Shown: piece by piece, positions 6,863 through 15,348 of the stretch
Layout of the letters: every line of letters starts with the position of its first letter
How positions within the stretch are numbered: the stretch's first letter is position 1
Source of the DNA: JBHWPB01 sp043424675
Lineage (GTDB): Bacteria; Bacillota; Bacilli; Lactobacillales; Carnobacteriaceae_A
Length of the DNA: 19,921 nucleotides
Direction of reading: 5' to 3'
Assembly (NCBI GenBank): GCA_043424675.1
Contig: JBHWPB010000076.1
Coordinates: 1 to 19,921 of the forward strand
Position numbers and translations under genes: made by a program
Notes under the pieces: generated by a model
The model's input: only the letters and a program-made list of their open reading frames with translations
Database searches by the model: none
Told to the model about the DNA's origin: nothing

Positions 6863-9163
6863 TTAATTTTTTAACAAATCTGACAACTCAGAAATAGAAC
6901 TATACAATAATTGTTCTTCAGTTTTCATCTTTTCTCTTCTTCTTTTAACACTGTCAAGTGATTTTATATCAACTTGTTCAGGTGAAGACAGCGGAGTTAG
7001 GACTCCATTTTCTATTGTAACAAATTTTGCTTCTTGAAACACCTCTAGCATAAAAATAAGCTGTCTGGGATCTAATTTTAGATAGTGAGCCAAGCTCTTT
7101 GTTTTTCCTGATAAATCTAGCTCTGAATGAGTTTGGATATATTTATAAAGGCGGGCAAATTCTTCTCTTTTCGGAATCCCCTGGAAGTAAGCATCCTCTA
7201 GAGAATAAAAAACAGCATAAATAGTCTCAATGTTATTGTGTTCTAAAGTCAATAAGACACTCTCAGTATGGGTCGGACAATCGACAAAAACCAAACGGGA
7301 ACAGCTGCTGCGAAACGCTTCAGCTTCTTCTTGGCTCTTTAATAGATACAGATTAGTCAATTCCGGGAACCTATCTTGAACTTTCTCATGCATTTTTTCA
7401 GTAAAAAATATATAATCTACAGCCTCTAATTCCCATATTTGGTCAGGGATGTGACGGGATCGGCTGTCAATAACTTGCGTATGTGAGGTATCAATCTCTT
7501 CAACGTTCACTTGAGTATTCACCATACCGTTCCATTCATTTAACTCTAACTTCCCGGCAACATCCACAACGGGGTCCACACCCAAGCGATCTAATAGATC
7601 TCCTTCACGAAAAGCGATCATTTCAACTTTTGCCTTATCCTGTTCTAACTGTCCTTTTAAATGAGTCTTGTTTGCTCCGATTTTTCTCCAATTTTTCCCC
7701 GTCACCTCATAGAAGCCAAAGAGAGGCTGCTCGTGACCTGTTCCATAAGGGGATAACTTCTCGATTTCTTCTACCAATCCTTCGGAAACATCAGATATTG
7801 CGAGAGCCATATCCACATTCAAAGTATCTACAAAGTTCTCTTTCTCGAAGTCAGCTTTTACTTGTTTATTCATTCTTTCTTTAAGAGGTTCTAAGTTCGC
7901 TGTTTTAACAGTCAACCCCGCTGCCATCTCATGACCGCCGAATTTCTCTAGAAGTTCAGCTTCCCTCTCTAGGGCTTGATATAAATCGTAAACTTCAATG
8001 CTTCGTCCCGAGCCTTTGGCGTACTGTCCTTCGACATCGATGGAAAATACTAAGGCTGGCCGTCCTGTACTTTCAACAAGGCGACTCGCTACAATACCAA
8101 TCACTCCTTCATGCCAACCTTTTTTAGCAACGATGTGGACAGCATCATCTGGATTAACTTGTTCCTTGGCTTCTGTCGTGATATCTTCAACCAGTTCCTT
8201 ACGCTCATTATTTAATCTGTCGAGCTCTTGTGCAATTTCATCGGCTCTTGTTTTATTGAAACTTAAGAGTAACTCGACTCCTAACTCAGCATCTTTCATT
8301 CTTCCAGCTGAGTTAAGGCGCGGACCTATAATAAAGCCGATCGTAGCTTCATCGATCGAATCTAACTGAACACCCGCTGCTTCATATAGAGACAACAACC
8401 CTATACGTTGCGTTTTCGCCATGTGCTCGAGTCCAACTTGAACGATAAAGCGATTTTCATCTTTGAGTTTTACCAGATCTGCTACTGTCCCGATAGCCGC
8501 TAAATCAAAATATTCATAAGGGATTTCTTCTAGCAAGGCAGCTACAAGTTTCAAGGCAACACCTACCCCTGCTAATTTTCCGAAAGGATAATTCCCTTCA
8601 GGATGCTCCGGATGGATAACAGCGTAAGCTTTAGGAAGTGTATCCGACATTTGATGGTGGTCTGTGACAATCACATCCACACCTTGTGCTTGAATTTCTT
8701 CAATTTCCTCATGACCTTGGATACCATTATCGCATGTGATAATTAAAGTTGTGCCTCTGTCTTTTATCTTATGAAAAGCTTCTTTATGAGGTCCATAGCC
8801 TTCTGTGAACCGATTAGGGATATAATAATCACATTCAGCTCCTAACGACTCTAGAGCTTCTACTAGTAAAGTAACGCTGGTAATGCCATCCGCATCATAG
8901 TCTCCATAAACTGTGATTTTCTCCCCTTCAATAACAGCCTGTCTGATACGTTCTACTGCTTTCTCCATATCAAACATTAAGAAAGGATCGTAGAATTTTT
9001 CAGGATTCGGCTCCAGTAAATCGTGAACCTCATCCTTTTCTACCAATCCCCGCTGCAAACATAGTTTAGCAAAAATTTCAGAACTCCCCAGCTCTGCAGC
9101 AAACCGCTTTACTTCAATCTCTGATGGTGCTTCGAGTAAACGCCATTTCTTTTTATTACGCAC
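6863..9163 (-). CDS. recJ: Single-stranded-DNA-specific 5'-3' exonuclease RecJ
   Basis: RecJ degrades single-stranded DNA 5' to 3' in recombination and mismatch or base-excision repair. The 766-residue protein has the DHH phosphoesterase motifs in order: DYDADG (88-93), CDNG (144-147), the DHH triad (168-170) and GPRLNSAGRM (about 280). These are followed by the DHHA1 part with GSGRS and GGHEMAAGL, an OB-like region, and a C-terminal extension of the kind found in long Bacillota RecJ proteins. The start is GTG at 9163, seven bases after AAAGGAG; an overlapping ATG is out of frame. It heads the recJ-apt-oxidoreductase operon and has its own promoter. Confidence 0.96.
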   Translation of the reverse strand: MRNKKKWRLLEAPSEIEVKRFAAELGSSEIFAKLCLQRGLVEKDEVHDLLEPNPEKFYDPFLMFDMEKAVERIRQAVIEGEKITVYGDYDADGITSVTLLVEALESLGAECDYYIPNRFTEGYGPHKEAFHKIKDRGTTLIITCDNGIQGHEEIEEIQAQGVDVIVTDHHQMSDTLPKAYAVIHPEHPEGNYPFGKLAGVGVALKLVAALLEEIPYEYFDLAAIGTVADLVKLKDENRFIVQVGLEHMAKTQRIGLLSLYEAAGVQLDSIDEATIGFIIGPRLNSAGRMKDAELGVELLLSFNKTRADEIAQELDRLNNERKELVEDITTEAKEQVNPDDAVHIVAKKGWHEGVIGIVASRLVESTGRPALVFSIDVEGQYAKGSGRSIEVYDLYQALEREAELLEKFGGHEMAAGLTVKTANLEPLKERMNKQVKADFEKENFVDTLNVDMALAISDVSEGLVEEIEKLSPYGTGHEQPLFGFYEVTGKNWRKIGANKTHLKGQLEQDKAKVEMIAFREGDLLDRLGVDPVVDVAGKLELNEWNGMVNTQVNVEEIDTSHTQVIDSRSRHIPDQIWELEAVDYIFFTEKMHEKVQDRFPELTNLYLLKSQEEAEAFRSSCSRLVFVDCPTHTESVLLTLEHNNIETIYAVFYSLEDAYFQGIPKREEFARLYKYIQTHSELDLSGKTKSLAHYLKLDPRQLIFMLEVFQEAKFVTIENGVLTPLSSPEQVDIKSLDSVKRRREKMKTEEQLLYSSISELSDLLKN

Positions 9164-9218
9164 ATGAACACTCCTTTGAACTTAACTAATATAACAAACT
9201 ATATCCTTATTGATGGAG

Positions 9219-9248
9219 ATTATATAGAGCCGTTCTCCTTCTTCGCAA
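9219..9248 (-). promoter_or_regulatory. recJ promoter
   Basis: On minus, TTGCGA (9243-9248) and a perfect TATAAT (9219-9224) are separated by 18 bases, about 55 bases before the recJ GTG. The -35 abuts and partly shares the T-run of the upstream terminator. Confidence 0.75.
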
Positions 9249-9283
9249 AAAAAGAGAGAAAAGCGACTCTGGCACTTTTCTCT
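9247..9283 (-). terminator. Terminator of the obgE-rnz-lapA unit
   Basis: A perfect 9-bp stem AGAGAAAAG/CTTTTCTCT (9255-9263 with 9275-9283), loop of 11, with a T7 run on the minus strand (9247-9253). It lies 45 bases after the LapA-domain gene stop. Confidence 0.85.
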
Positions 9284-9327
9284 ACGACCCTCTATTGAAA
9301 ATATTGGCGAGCGAAGTGAAACAAAAG

Positions 9328-9717
9328 CTAATCCCAATCGTGTCTTGTCCGTTCACTTCTGCTTCTCGGCCCATCTTCTCCCATATCGATATTTTGTCTC
9401 GGTTGAAGATTTTGACTCTCGGACCCCTTTCTTTCCCTATCGAATTGTTCTCGCTCTGTTTCTAAATTATCTCTATCCGTCTGCAATTTCTCTTCATTTC
9501 TCTTTACTTCCCGATGACGTGAAAAGGCAGTGGCAGAAGCTACTAGAACAGCAATAAGTGCACCGGTAAGTAAACTCGCTAAAATGACGATACTCAGCGG
9601 CCAGTCAACGGAACCGAAGCCAAAATTAATTTCCACAGGATCACTATTGATAACAGCAAACCAAGCAACAAGTAAGACTAAGATTAAGGCACCAATTAAT
9701 CCCCAATTTTTTCTCAT
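9328..9717 (-). CDS. LapA-domain (DUF1049) membrane protein
   Basis: A 129-residue protein with two hydrophobic segments (about 6-24 and 40-65) joined by the short INSDPVEINFGFGSVDWPLS block typical of LapA/DUF1049 proteins. A strongly charged, probably coiled-coil tail (about 67-100) and a disordered Arg/Asp/Glu-rich C-terminus follow. In Gram-negatives LapA/YciS acts with LapB in lipopolysaccharide assembly. That role cannot apply to a Gram-positive, so only the fold-level name should be used. AAAGGATGG lies just before the ATG. It is the last gene of the obgE-rnz unit, 29 nt behind rnz. Confidence 0.82.
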   Translation of the reverse strand: MRKNWGLIGALILVLLVAWFAVINSDPVEINFGFGSVDWPLSIVILASLLTGALIAVLVASATAFSRHREVKRNEEKLQTDRDNLETEREQFDRERKGSESQNLQPRQNIDMGEDGPRSRSERTRHDWD

Positions 9718-9746
9718 GAGAAACCATCCTTTCTCTTACTTTTATT

Positions 9747-10667
9747 CTATAGGGTAACTTCTGAGAAGTCATGCATTAAGTCTGTATTTGGAAAAATTGT
9801 TCGCGCTTCTTTCTCTAACTCTCTAGCTGCTTTTCCAACATATCGCGAACTGATATGAGTAAGCAACAATTTTCCAACAGAAGCATCACGCGCTACTTCA
9901 GCAGCTTCGATATTCGTAGAATGGTTGTAGTCTTTGGCGAGATCTTTATTCTGGTGACTAAAAGTACTCTCGTGAACTAATATGTCGGCGTCTTGTGCCA
10001 GTTCGATACTTGCTTGTGTTTTTTTAGTATCGCCCAATATCGCGATGATTTTTCCTTTTTGAGTAGGACCGAGATAATCTTTACCATCCAACACGCGCCC
10101 GTCCTCCAACTCTACGGTTTCTCCTGCCTTGAGTTTTCCGTAGAGTGGTCCTGAAGGCACCCCTTCTTCTTGTAACTTATCGACTAGTAATTCTCCTTGT
10201 TTATCTGCTTCTACAATTCGAAAACCGTAAGATGGAAGACCGTGCTTTAATTTTTTATAGCTGACTCTCATTCTATTCTCTTGGAACAAAACGCCTTCTT
10301 CATCATTGAATTCATGGAAACGCAAACGATATTTAAGGTAAGTTCCTGATGTTTTTAAGCTGGTCAGGACATATCTTTTAATCCCTTGAGGACCATAAAT
10401 ATCAATAGGTTCTTCTCCACCCTGAAAGGCACGGCTGGATAAAAAACCAGGCAACCCAAAGATATGATCTCCATGTAGATGCGTTATGAATATTTTACTG
10501 ACTTTTCTCGGTTTTAATGTTGTCCTGAGAATCTGTTGTTGAGTACCTTCTCCGCAGTCAAACATCCACATGGTGTTATACTCATTCAACATCTTTAATA
10601 CAGAACTTGAAACATTCCTCTGTTTGGACGGTACCCCTGACCCTGTTCCTAAAAATAACAATTCCAT
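9747..10667 (-). CDS. rnz: Ribonuclease Z (tRNA 3' endonuclease)
   Basis: RNase Z cuts tRNA precursors just after the discriminator base so that CCA can be added. This fits the two CCA-less tRNA-Arg genes at the right end of the window. The 306-residue length is typical of bacterial short-form RNase Z. The metallo-beta-lactamase fold is shown by FLGTGSGVPS (5-14), the zinc motif THLHGDH (62-68), GDTKKT in the second half, and later metal-binding histidines in HESTF, NHST and LLTHISSRY. The start has AAGGAAG about eight bases upstream. The gene follows obgE by 25 nt, a common pairing in Lactobacillales. Confidence 0.96.
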   Translation of the reverse strand: MELLFLGTGSGVPSKQRNVSSSVLKMLNEYNTMWMFDCGEGTQQQILRTTLKPRKVSKIFITHLHGDHIFGLPGFLSSRAFQGGEEPIDIYGPQGIKRYVLTSLKTSGTYLKYRLRFHEFNDEEGVLFQENRMRVSYKKLKHGLPSYGFRIVEADKQGELLVDKLQEEGVPSGPLYGKLKAGETVELEDGRVLDGKDYLGPTQKGKIIAILGDTKKTQASIELAQDADILVHESTFSHQNKDLAKDYNHSTNIEAAEVARDASVGKLLLTHISSRYVGKAARELEKEARTIFPNTDLMHDFSEVTL

Positions 10668-10692
10668 TGATTACTTCCTTATCTAATAAATA

Positions 10693-11988
10693 TTACTCTT
10701 GAAATTCGAATTCTAATCCATCAAGAACCACCGTATCTCCATTTTTAGCACCGCGCTCACGAAGGGCTTCATCGATTCCCATTCCTCTGAGTTGTCTTGA
10801 GAATCTGTTGATAGATTCATCATAACTAAAGTTTGTCATCTCGATGAGACGTGAAAGTTTTTCACCTTCGATACTCCATGTCTCTTTGTCGAGCTGATTA
10901 ATAATAAACGGTTCCTCTTCGTCCTCTAAGGAATAGACATGGACTTCTGGTTCCTCTGTTGTTTTTTCAGGCAAGGGTGTTTCTTCAAGCATTTGGTAAG
11001 TGATCTCCATGAGACGCTTGACGCCTTGTCTTGTAGCAGCAGATATCTCATGCACCACAGGCTCCACGCCGTACTTTTCTTTATACTCCATCTTAAATAA
11101 CTCTAAATTATCGGCTGCGTCAGTAGCATCCATTTTGTTGGCAACAATAATTTGAGGACGCTCGGAAAGATCTACTTCGTAATTCTTAAGTTCTGCATTT
11201 ATTTGTTCAAAGTCTGTGAAAGGATCGCGTCCTTCGAGACCGCTCATATCGATGACATGGAGAAGGACTCTCGTTCTTTCAATGTGTCTCAGAAAGTCAA
11301 TCCCTAGTCCAACTCCTTCGCTGGCTCCTTCGATGAGTCCAGGAAGGTCAGCTAGAACGAAACTTTGCCAATCAGAAACTCTTACTACACCTAGATTAGG
11401 CGTAAGAGTTGTAAAGGGATAATTCGCGATTTCTGGCTTCGCACCAGAAACAGCAGCCAGCAAAGTTGATTTTCCAACACTTGGAAAACCGATAAGACCC
11501 GCATCGGCTAGTAATTTTAATTCCAGCTGGATAGTTCTTTCTTCTCCAGGCTCCCCGTTTTCAGCAATTTCAGGTGCCGTGTTGCTGTGGGTAGCGAATC
11601 TTTTGTTTCCGCGGCCTCCCCTTCCTCCGTGAGCCACGATAACCTCTTGGCCATGTTCTGTCATATCAGCGATCAGTTCACCTGTCTCTTCGTCTTTAAT
11701 GACAGTTCCGGGAGGGACAGGGACAATGAGATCTTTGGCACCCTTCCCGTGCATCCCTTTTGACATACCGTTTTCTCCGCTATTCGCAGTGAAATGAGGA
11801 TTATATCTAAAATCCATCAGTGTGTGAAGTCCTTCGTCAACAACAAACTTGACATCGCCACCTTTACCGCCATCCCCCCCTGCGGGGCCACCAGCAGGGA
11901 CATACTTCTCACGTCGGAAAGCGACAATTCCGTTACCGCCGTCTCCAGCTTTTGTATATATTTTTGCATAATCAATAAAATTAGACAT
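10693..11988 (-). CDS. obgE: GTPase Obg (ribosome assembly / stress)
   Basis: Obg is an essential GTPase that binds the 50S subunit and links ribosome assembly to growth and stress. From the ATG at 11988 the product is 431 residues: a Gly-rich Obg fold (1-158; GGPAGGDGGKGGD), a G domain with P-loop GFPSVGKS (about 165), switch II DLPG, and NKMD for guanine specificity, then a C-terminal OCT domain (about 350-430; WSIEGEKLSRLIEMTNF). An upstream in-frame ATG at 12081 would add 31 residues, but that stretch runs through a terminator hairpin and has no family similarity. The AGAGGTG site (11994-12000) five bases before 11988 and the conserved MSNFIDYAKIYTKAGDGG start settle the choice. Confidence 0.96.
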   Translation of the reverse strand: MSNFIDYAKIYTKAGDGGNGIVAFRREKYVPAGGPAGGDGGKGGDVKFVVDEGLHTLMDFRYNPHFTANSGENGMSKGMHGKGAKDLIVPVPPGTVIKDEETGELIADMTEHGQEVIVAHGGRGGRGNKRFATHSNTAPEIAENGEPGEERTIQLELKLLADAGLIGFPSVGKSTLLAAVSGAKPEIANYPFTTLTPNLGVVRVSDWQSFVLADLPGLIEGASEGVGLGIDFLRHIERTRVLLHVIDMSGLEGRDPFTDFEQINAELKNYEVDLSERPQIIVANKMDATDAADNLELFKMEYKEKYGVEPVVHEISAATRQGVKRLMEITYQMLEETPLPEKTTEEPEVHVYSLEDEEEPFIINQLDKETWSIEGEKLSRLIEMTNFSYDESINRFSRQLRGMGIDEALRERGAKNGDTVVLDGLEFEFQE

Positions 11989-11993
11989 GGTTT

Positions 11994-12000
11994 CACCTCT
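11994..12000 (-). promoter_or_regulatory. obgE ribosome binding site
   Basis: AGAGGTG on minus, five bases before the ATG ending at 11988. It decides the start against the longer reading that begins at 12081. Confidence 0.85.
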
Positions 12001-12023
12001 TTCTTTTAGTTTTCGTACAAAAT

Positions 12024-12046
12024 AAAAACTGAGCAAAAAGCTCAGT
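12024..12046 (-). terminator. Terminator between the HemA-like gene and obgE
   Basis: A perfect 7-bp stem ACTGAGC/GCTCAGT (12028-12034 with 12040-12046), 5-base loop, followed on minus by a T-rich tail (TTTTTATTTT). It lies 18 bases after the stop of the HemA-like gene and only about 36 bases before the obgE start, so it may act as a partial terminator controlling obgE. Confidence 0.8.
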
Positions 12047-12064
12047 ATATCTCTTGCCTTTATT

Positions 12065-13117
12065 CTAATAAACATCATCAAACTTTACAAGTTCTTTACG
12101 CAAAGCATCATTAAATGTCACTAGGGCTTCCTCTCTTTTGCTTTCAGATAACTCTAAATGAGTCAAGATATCGTTCTTCGAATAATAGGGCCCTTCACAT
12201 TCCTTACGAATACTTTCAGAGTTCGTAAAATCAATAACAATCGGACTTCTCTTGGCCGGGCTTGAGAGTCCCTGTGAATTTGTGACTGGGACAGGAATAT
12301 CTAATAAGACAGGATCGAGTTCTTCTAAAAGTAAAATACTGTCGGTCGCTGCAAGATAAAATTCTGGTTTATCCCTATCGACAGCAAAAAATACTTTCGA
12401 GTCATGTTCAGGAGTGATATACAAGGTCCAGCTGTTAAGTTCCTGTGTTAACTTTTCAGTTTTTGGATAACGCTTCGTCATGATTGAAATATGATTAAAC
12501 CCGCTCCGGTATAAAAGTTTTCCATAAAATCTGACTTGTTCTGGTCTGCCGTATATGACAATACGTTTATCTTTAAAGGAGGTCAGGTACTCTCGAATTT
12601 TTCGTACAGTATTATCGGGAATAGCATTAAACAAACCTGCTAAAGCATCAGACTGCTTCATCTCCGAGATAAAATCAGCAATTTCTCGAATCGCATATTT
12701 CAACAATCTTTGTTTTTTCTCAAGCACTTCCTCGGAGAACTTAATGGAGTCTTCATAATTCTCTATCATTTGTTCACTGGAATGCTTAAGGGTGTCGATT
12801 CCAGATTGTAGAATAAAAACGTGTTCCAGCACATGAGAATTAAACATACTATAAGTATCTAAGATAACTTCATCGATATCCCGTTCTGTTTCTTGAGCAA
12901 GATAACCGATAAAATCACCATGCTTAAACACTTCTTCGTCTACCATAAAGTAATATTCGGTTCGAACACTATTAGTAAAAATAAACACTTCTTCAACACC
13001 TGAGATTTGATTCAAATATTGAAGCTGATCTCTTTTTTCGTTTTCGGAAAGTAAATATTTTTCTTTATTATCCAGACTTACTGTCTCTATATTTACTCCG
13101 TACAATAAGAGTTTCAT
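12065..13117 (-). CDS. Degenerate glutamyl-tRNA reductase (HemA)-like protein
   Basis: From the ATG at 13117 the product is 350 residues. It aligns by eye with glutamyl-tRNA reductase: MKLLLYGVNIETVSLDNKEK matches the HemA start (MHILVVG…REK), and TNSVRTEYYFMVD matches the catalytic block STCNRTEIYAVVD. EHVFILQSGIDTL matches EHLFRVACGLDSM, RIVIYGRPEQVRFYGKLL resembles the NADPH-binding region, and the tail SKREEALVTFNDALRKELVKF matches the spinal helix. The catalytic Cys is replaced by Ser50; Arg52 and His99 remain. The GAGKMG nucleotide motif has become GRPEQV, and most of the C-terminal dimerisation domain is missing (HemA is about 420-455 residues). It follows engB by 32 nt, exactly the B. 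subtilis ysxC-hemA order, but no other hem gene follows. Probably a repurposed or non-catalytic paralogue. A GTG at 13126 would add three residues but is too close to AGAGG. Confidence 0.75.
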   Translation of the reverse strand: MKLLLYGVNIETVSLDNKEKYLLSENEKRDQLQYLNQISGVEEVFIFTNSVRTEYYFMVDEEVFKHGDFIGYLAQETERDIDEVILDTYSMFNSHVLEHVFILQSGIDTLKHSSEQMIENYEDSIKFSEEVLEKKQRLLKYAIREIADFISEMKQSDALAGLFNAIPDNTVRKIREYLTSFKDKRIVIYGRPEQVRFYGKLLYRSGFNHISIMTKRYPKTEKLTQELNSWTLYITPEHDSKVFFAVDRDKPEFYLAATDSILLLEELDPVLLDIPVPVTNSQGLSSPAKRSPIVIDFTNSESIRKECEGPYYSKNDILTHLELSESKREEALVTFNDALRKELVKFDDVY

Positions 13118-13149
13118 TTGTGACACTGTCCTCTCATTAATACCTTCAC

Positions 13150-13734
13150 TTAATTCAGGTATGAGTCAATAATACTCCAAGCTTTAGTTTTTCCTTCACT
13201 AGTTTCTGATGAAAAGAAAACAATTCGGTCTTCTTCTCTCATATTAAAGTATGATTGATATTCATTCTTTCTTTTATTTTTTTCGTTTTTCTTCAGTTTA
13301 TCTACTTTTGTAGCGATTATGAGCACATCTAATTCATTGTATTTCAAATAATCAAACATCTGTATGTCTTCTTTAGTTGGTTTATGCCTGGCATCTACAA
13401 CTAAAATAGCCAATTTTAATGACATTCTAGTCTCAAAGTACTCTTCCATCATCTCAGCCCATTTATTTCGTTCTTCAGCTGAGACTTTGGCGAATCCATA
13501 GCCTGGAACATCGACAAAATAAAAAGCATCATTTATAAGGTAAAAGTTGATGGTCCGTGTCTTTCCAGGTTTACTCGAAGTTCTAGCCAATCCTTTTCTA
13601 TTAATCATCTGGTTAATAAAAGAAGATTTTCCTACATTAGAACGGCCGGCTAGCGCTATCTCTGGCAGGTTATTATTAGGATACTGTTCAGCACTGACGG
13701 CGCTCATTACAATCTCTGCACTGTTTACTTGCAT
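13150..13734 (-). CDS. engB: Ribosome biogenesis GTPase EngB (YsxC)
   Basis: A circularly normal Era/EngB-type small GTPase needed for 50S ribosomal subunit maturation. The 194-residue length is typical. Visible motifs are P-loop GRSNVGKS (30-37), the EngB-specific KPGKTRTINFY (55-65) with the switch I Thr, switch II DVPGYGFA (75-82), and TKVDK (142-146) for guanine recognition. AAGGAGGA lies eight bases before the ATG. It follows clpX after a strong terminator, so it needs its own promoter in 13740-13800, which I could not pick confidently. It leads directly into the HemA-like gene. Confidence 0.97.
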   Translation of the reverse strand: MQVNSAEIVMSAVSAEQYPNNNLPEIALAGRSNVGKSSFINQMINRKGLARTSSKPGKTRTINFYLINDAFYFVDVPGYGFAKVSAEERNKWAEMMEEYFETRMSLKLAILVVDARHKPTKEDIQMFDYLKYNELDVLIIATKVDKLKKNEKNKRKNEYQSYFNMREEDRIVFFSSETSEGKTKAWSIIDSYLN

Positions 13735-13802
13735 AACAAAAATCCTCCTTAGTTTACAATCTTTACAATCCTATTACAAACAAGCACTCTCTATATTTTA
13801 AC

Positions 13803-13837
13803 AAAAAAAAAGAATATTGGAAGGAATTCCAACATCC
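13803..13837 (-). terminator. clpX terminator
   Basis: An 11-bp stem with two G-U pairs (13812-13822 with 13827-13837), 4-base loop, then T9 on minus (13803-13811). It lies about 20 bases after the clpX stop and separates clpX from engB. Confidence 0.9.
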
Positions 13838-13858
13838 TTTTTCATTTAACCATTAATT

Positions 13859-15115
13859 TTATGAAACTTTTTCTCCTTGATCATTATAGTAAGTGGCTTT
13901 TTCCTCACCAATAACTGTTTCTCGTGTGATTAAGACCTCTCTGACTTCTGGATGCTGCGGCACATCATACATCACATCGAGCATAATCTCTTCTATAATC
14001 GAGCGCAGTCCACGGGCCCCAGTCCCTCTTTTGATAGCGAGAGAAGCAATTTCTGTTAAGGCCTCTTCTTCAAACTCGAGTTTTACCTCATCGATTTCCA
14101 TTAGTCTTTTATATTGTTGGACCAAGGAATTTTTTGGAACTGTCAGAATTTGAACAAGTTCTTCTTCGTCAAGCTCCTCTAGTGTCGTAATAATAGGGAG
14201 ACGCCCGATGAATTCCGGGATTAAACCATAGTTTTGCAGGTCTTCAGGAGTAATTTGTTGATTGATCGTTTTTTCTTCTTCCATTTGACTAGAAGCTGAA
14301 TTTCCAAAACCAATAACTTTTTCACCTAATCTATTCTTGACAATAGATTCAATCCCTGCGAAAGCTCCTCCTACAATGAATAGAATATTCTCCGTATTCA
14401 TTTGAATCATTTCCTGGTTAGGGTGCTTTCTGCCGCCTTCAGGAGGAATATTCGCTTCTGTACCTTCTAGTATTTTAAGCAGAGACTGTTGAACACCTTC
14501 ACCACTTACATCTCTTGTAATTGAAACATTTTCACTTTTCTTCGTGATTTTATCAATCTCATCAATATAAATAATCCCTTGCTCTGCTGCGGCAACATTC
14601 ATGTTGGCGTTAGCAAGTAATTTCTGTAAAATATTCTCTACGTCTTCTCCCACATAACCTGCTTCTGTTAAAGTCGTCGCATCTGCTATCGCAAATGGAA
14701 CATCTAAAATACGAGCCAGAGTCTGAGCAAGATATGTTTTACCTGATCCTGTCGGGCCGATTAAGAGAACATTACTTTTTTGAAGTTCTGTCTCTTCTTC
14801 CTCGTCTTCAGCAGGCGCTGCTACACGTTTATAATGATTATAAACAGCAACTGATAAAATCCTCTTAGCGTCCTCTTGCCCTATAACATATTCATCTAAT
14901 CTTTCATTGATCTCGTGTGGCTTTAAAACTCCATCAATTTCCCCGTCAAAGCCTTCTTGTTTTAACTGTTCGTCTATAATTTCTTTCGATAAATCTATAC
15001 ATTCATTACAAATATAGACGCCAGGTCCGGCAACGATTTTTTCTACTTGATCTTGTGATTTCCCACAAAAAGAACAAGAGATTAAATCCATGCCGTCATT
15101 ATTATCCTTATACAT
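13859..15115 (-). CDS. clpX: ClpXP protease ATPase subunit ClpX
   Basis: ClpX is a hexameric AAA+ unfoldase that feeds substrates to ClpP. The 418-residue protein has an N-terminal zinc-binding domain with Cys14, Cys17, Cys36 and Cys39. It also has Walker A GPTGSGKT (120-127), the pore loop GYVG (153-156), Walker B IIYIDE (181-186), the ClpP-docking IGF loop (268-270), and the sensor-2 GARGLR near residue 375. A short acidic insert (EDEEEETE, 103-110) follows the KRVAAP block. GAGAGGAAG precedes the ATG. The gene stands alone between the tig terminator and its own terminator. No CtsR operator is visible upstream. Confidence 0.97.
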   Translation of the reverse strand: MYKDNNDGMDLISCSFCGKSQDQVEKIVAGPGVYICNECIDLSKEIIDEQLKQEGFDGEIDGVLKPHEINERLDEYVIGQEDAKRILSVAVYNHYKRVAAPAEDEEEETELQKSNVLLIGPTGSGKTYLAQTLARILDVPFAIADATTLTEAGYVGEDVENILQKLLANANMNVAAAEQGIIYIDEIDKITKKSENVSITRDVSGEGVQQSLLKILEGTEANIPPEGGRKHPNQEMIQMNTENILFIVGGAFAGIESIVKNRLGEKVIGFGNSASSQMEEEKTINQQITPEDLQNYGLIPEFIGRLPIITTLEELDEEELVQILTVPKNSLVQQYKRLMEIDEVKLEFEEEALTEIASLAIKRGTGARGLRSIIEEIMLDVMYDVPQHPEVREVLITRETVIGEEKATYYNDQGEKVS

Positions 15116-15255
15116 CTTTAGCTTCCTCTCCAGTGATGTACTTTTTACAATAGTTACTTTAACATATCCTATCCAGCATCAAAAATTTTTTGTTCTTTTT
15201 ATATCTAAACTCTACTATAAAAGTTATATGCCGGCTAATTTTATAACCTTATTAG

Positions 15256-15305
15256 AAAAACAAAGGGCTTGGCATCAGTCAAGAAACGACTTATTTGCCT
15301 AGCCC
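15256..15305 (-). terminator. tig terminator
   Basis: A long hairpin: GGGCTTGGC (15265-15273) pairs with GCCTAGCCC (15297-15305) with one T/T mismatch. An inner AGTC/GACT pairing (15277-15280 with 15288-15291) extends it, and a T-rich tail follows on minus (15256-15264). It lies 43 bases after the trigger factor stop. Confidence 0.75.
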
Positions 15306-15348
15306 CATTATTTATATAGTTCTCCAAGGTCTTTCATCAGGCCCTTGC

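Noticed and set aside
7483..8369. Two + strand frames (133 and 123 codons) inside recJ
   Set aside because: They are antisense shadows of a strongly conserved RecJ frame, with low-complexity Ser/Leu-rich translations and no ribosome binding sites.
11989..12081. A 31-residue N-terminal extension of Obg starting at an upstream ATG
   Set aside because: It is translated from a terminator hairpin, lacks family similarity, and the good ribosome binding site lies before 11988.
15090..15302. A 70-codon + strand frame between clpX and tig
   Set aside because: It starts inside clpX, has no ribosome binding site, and runs through the tig terminator.
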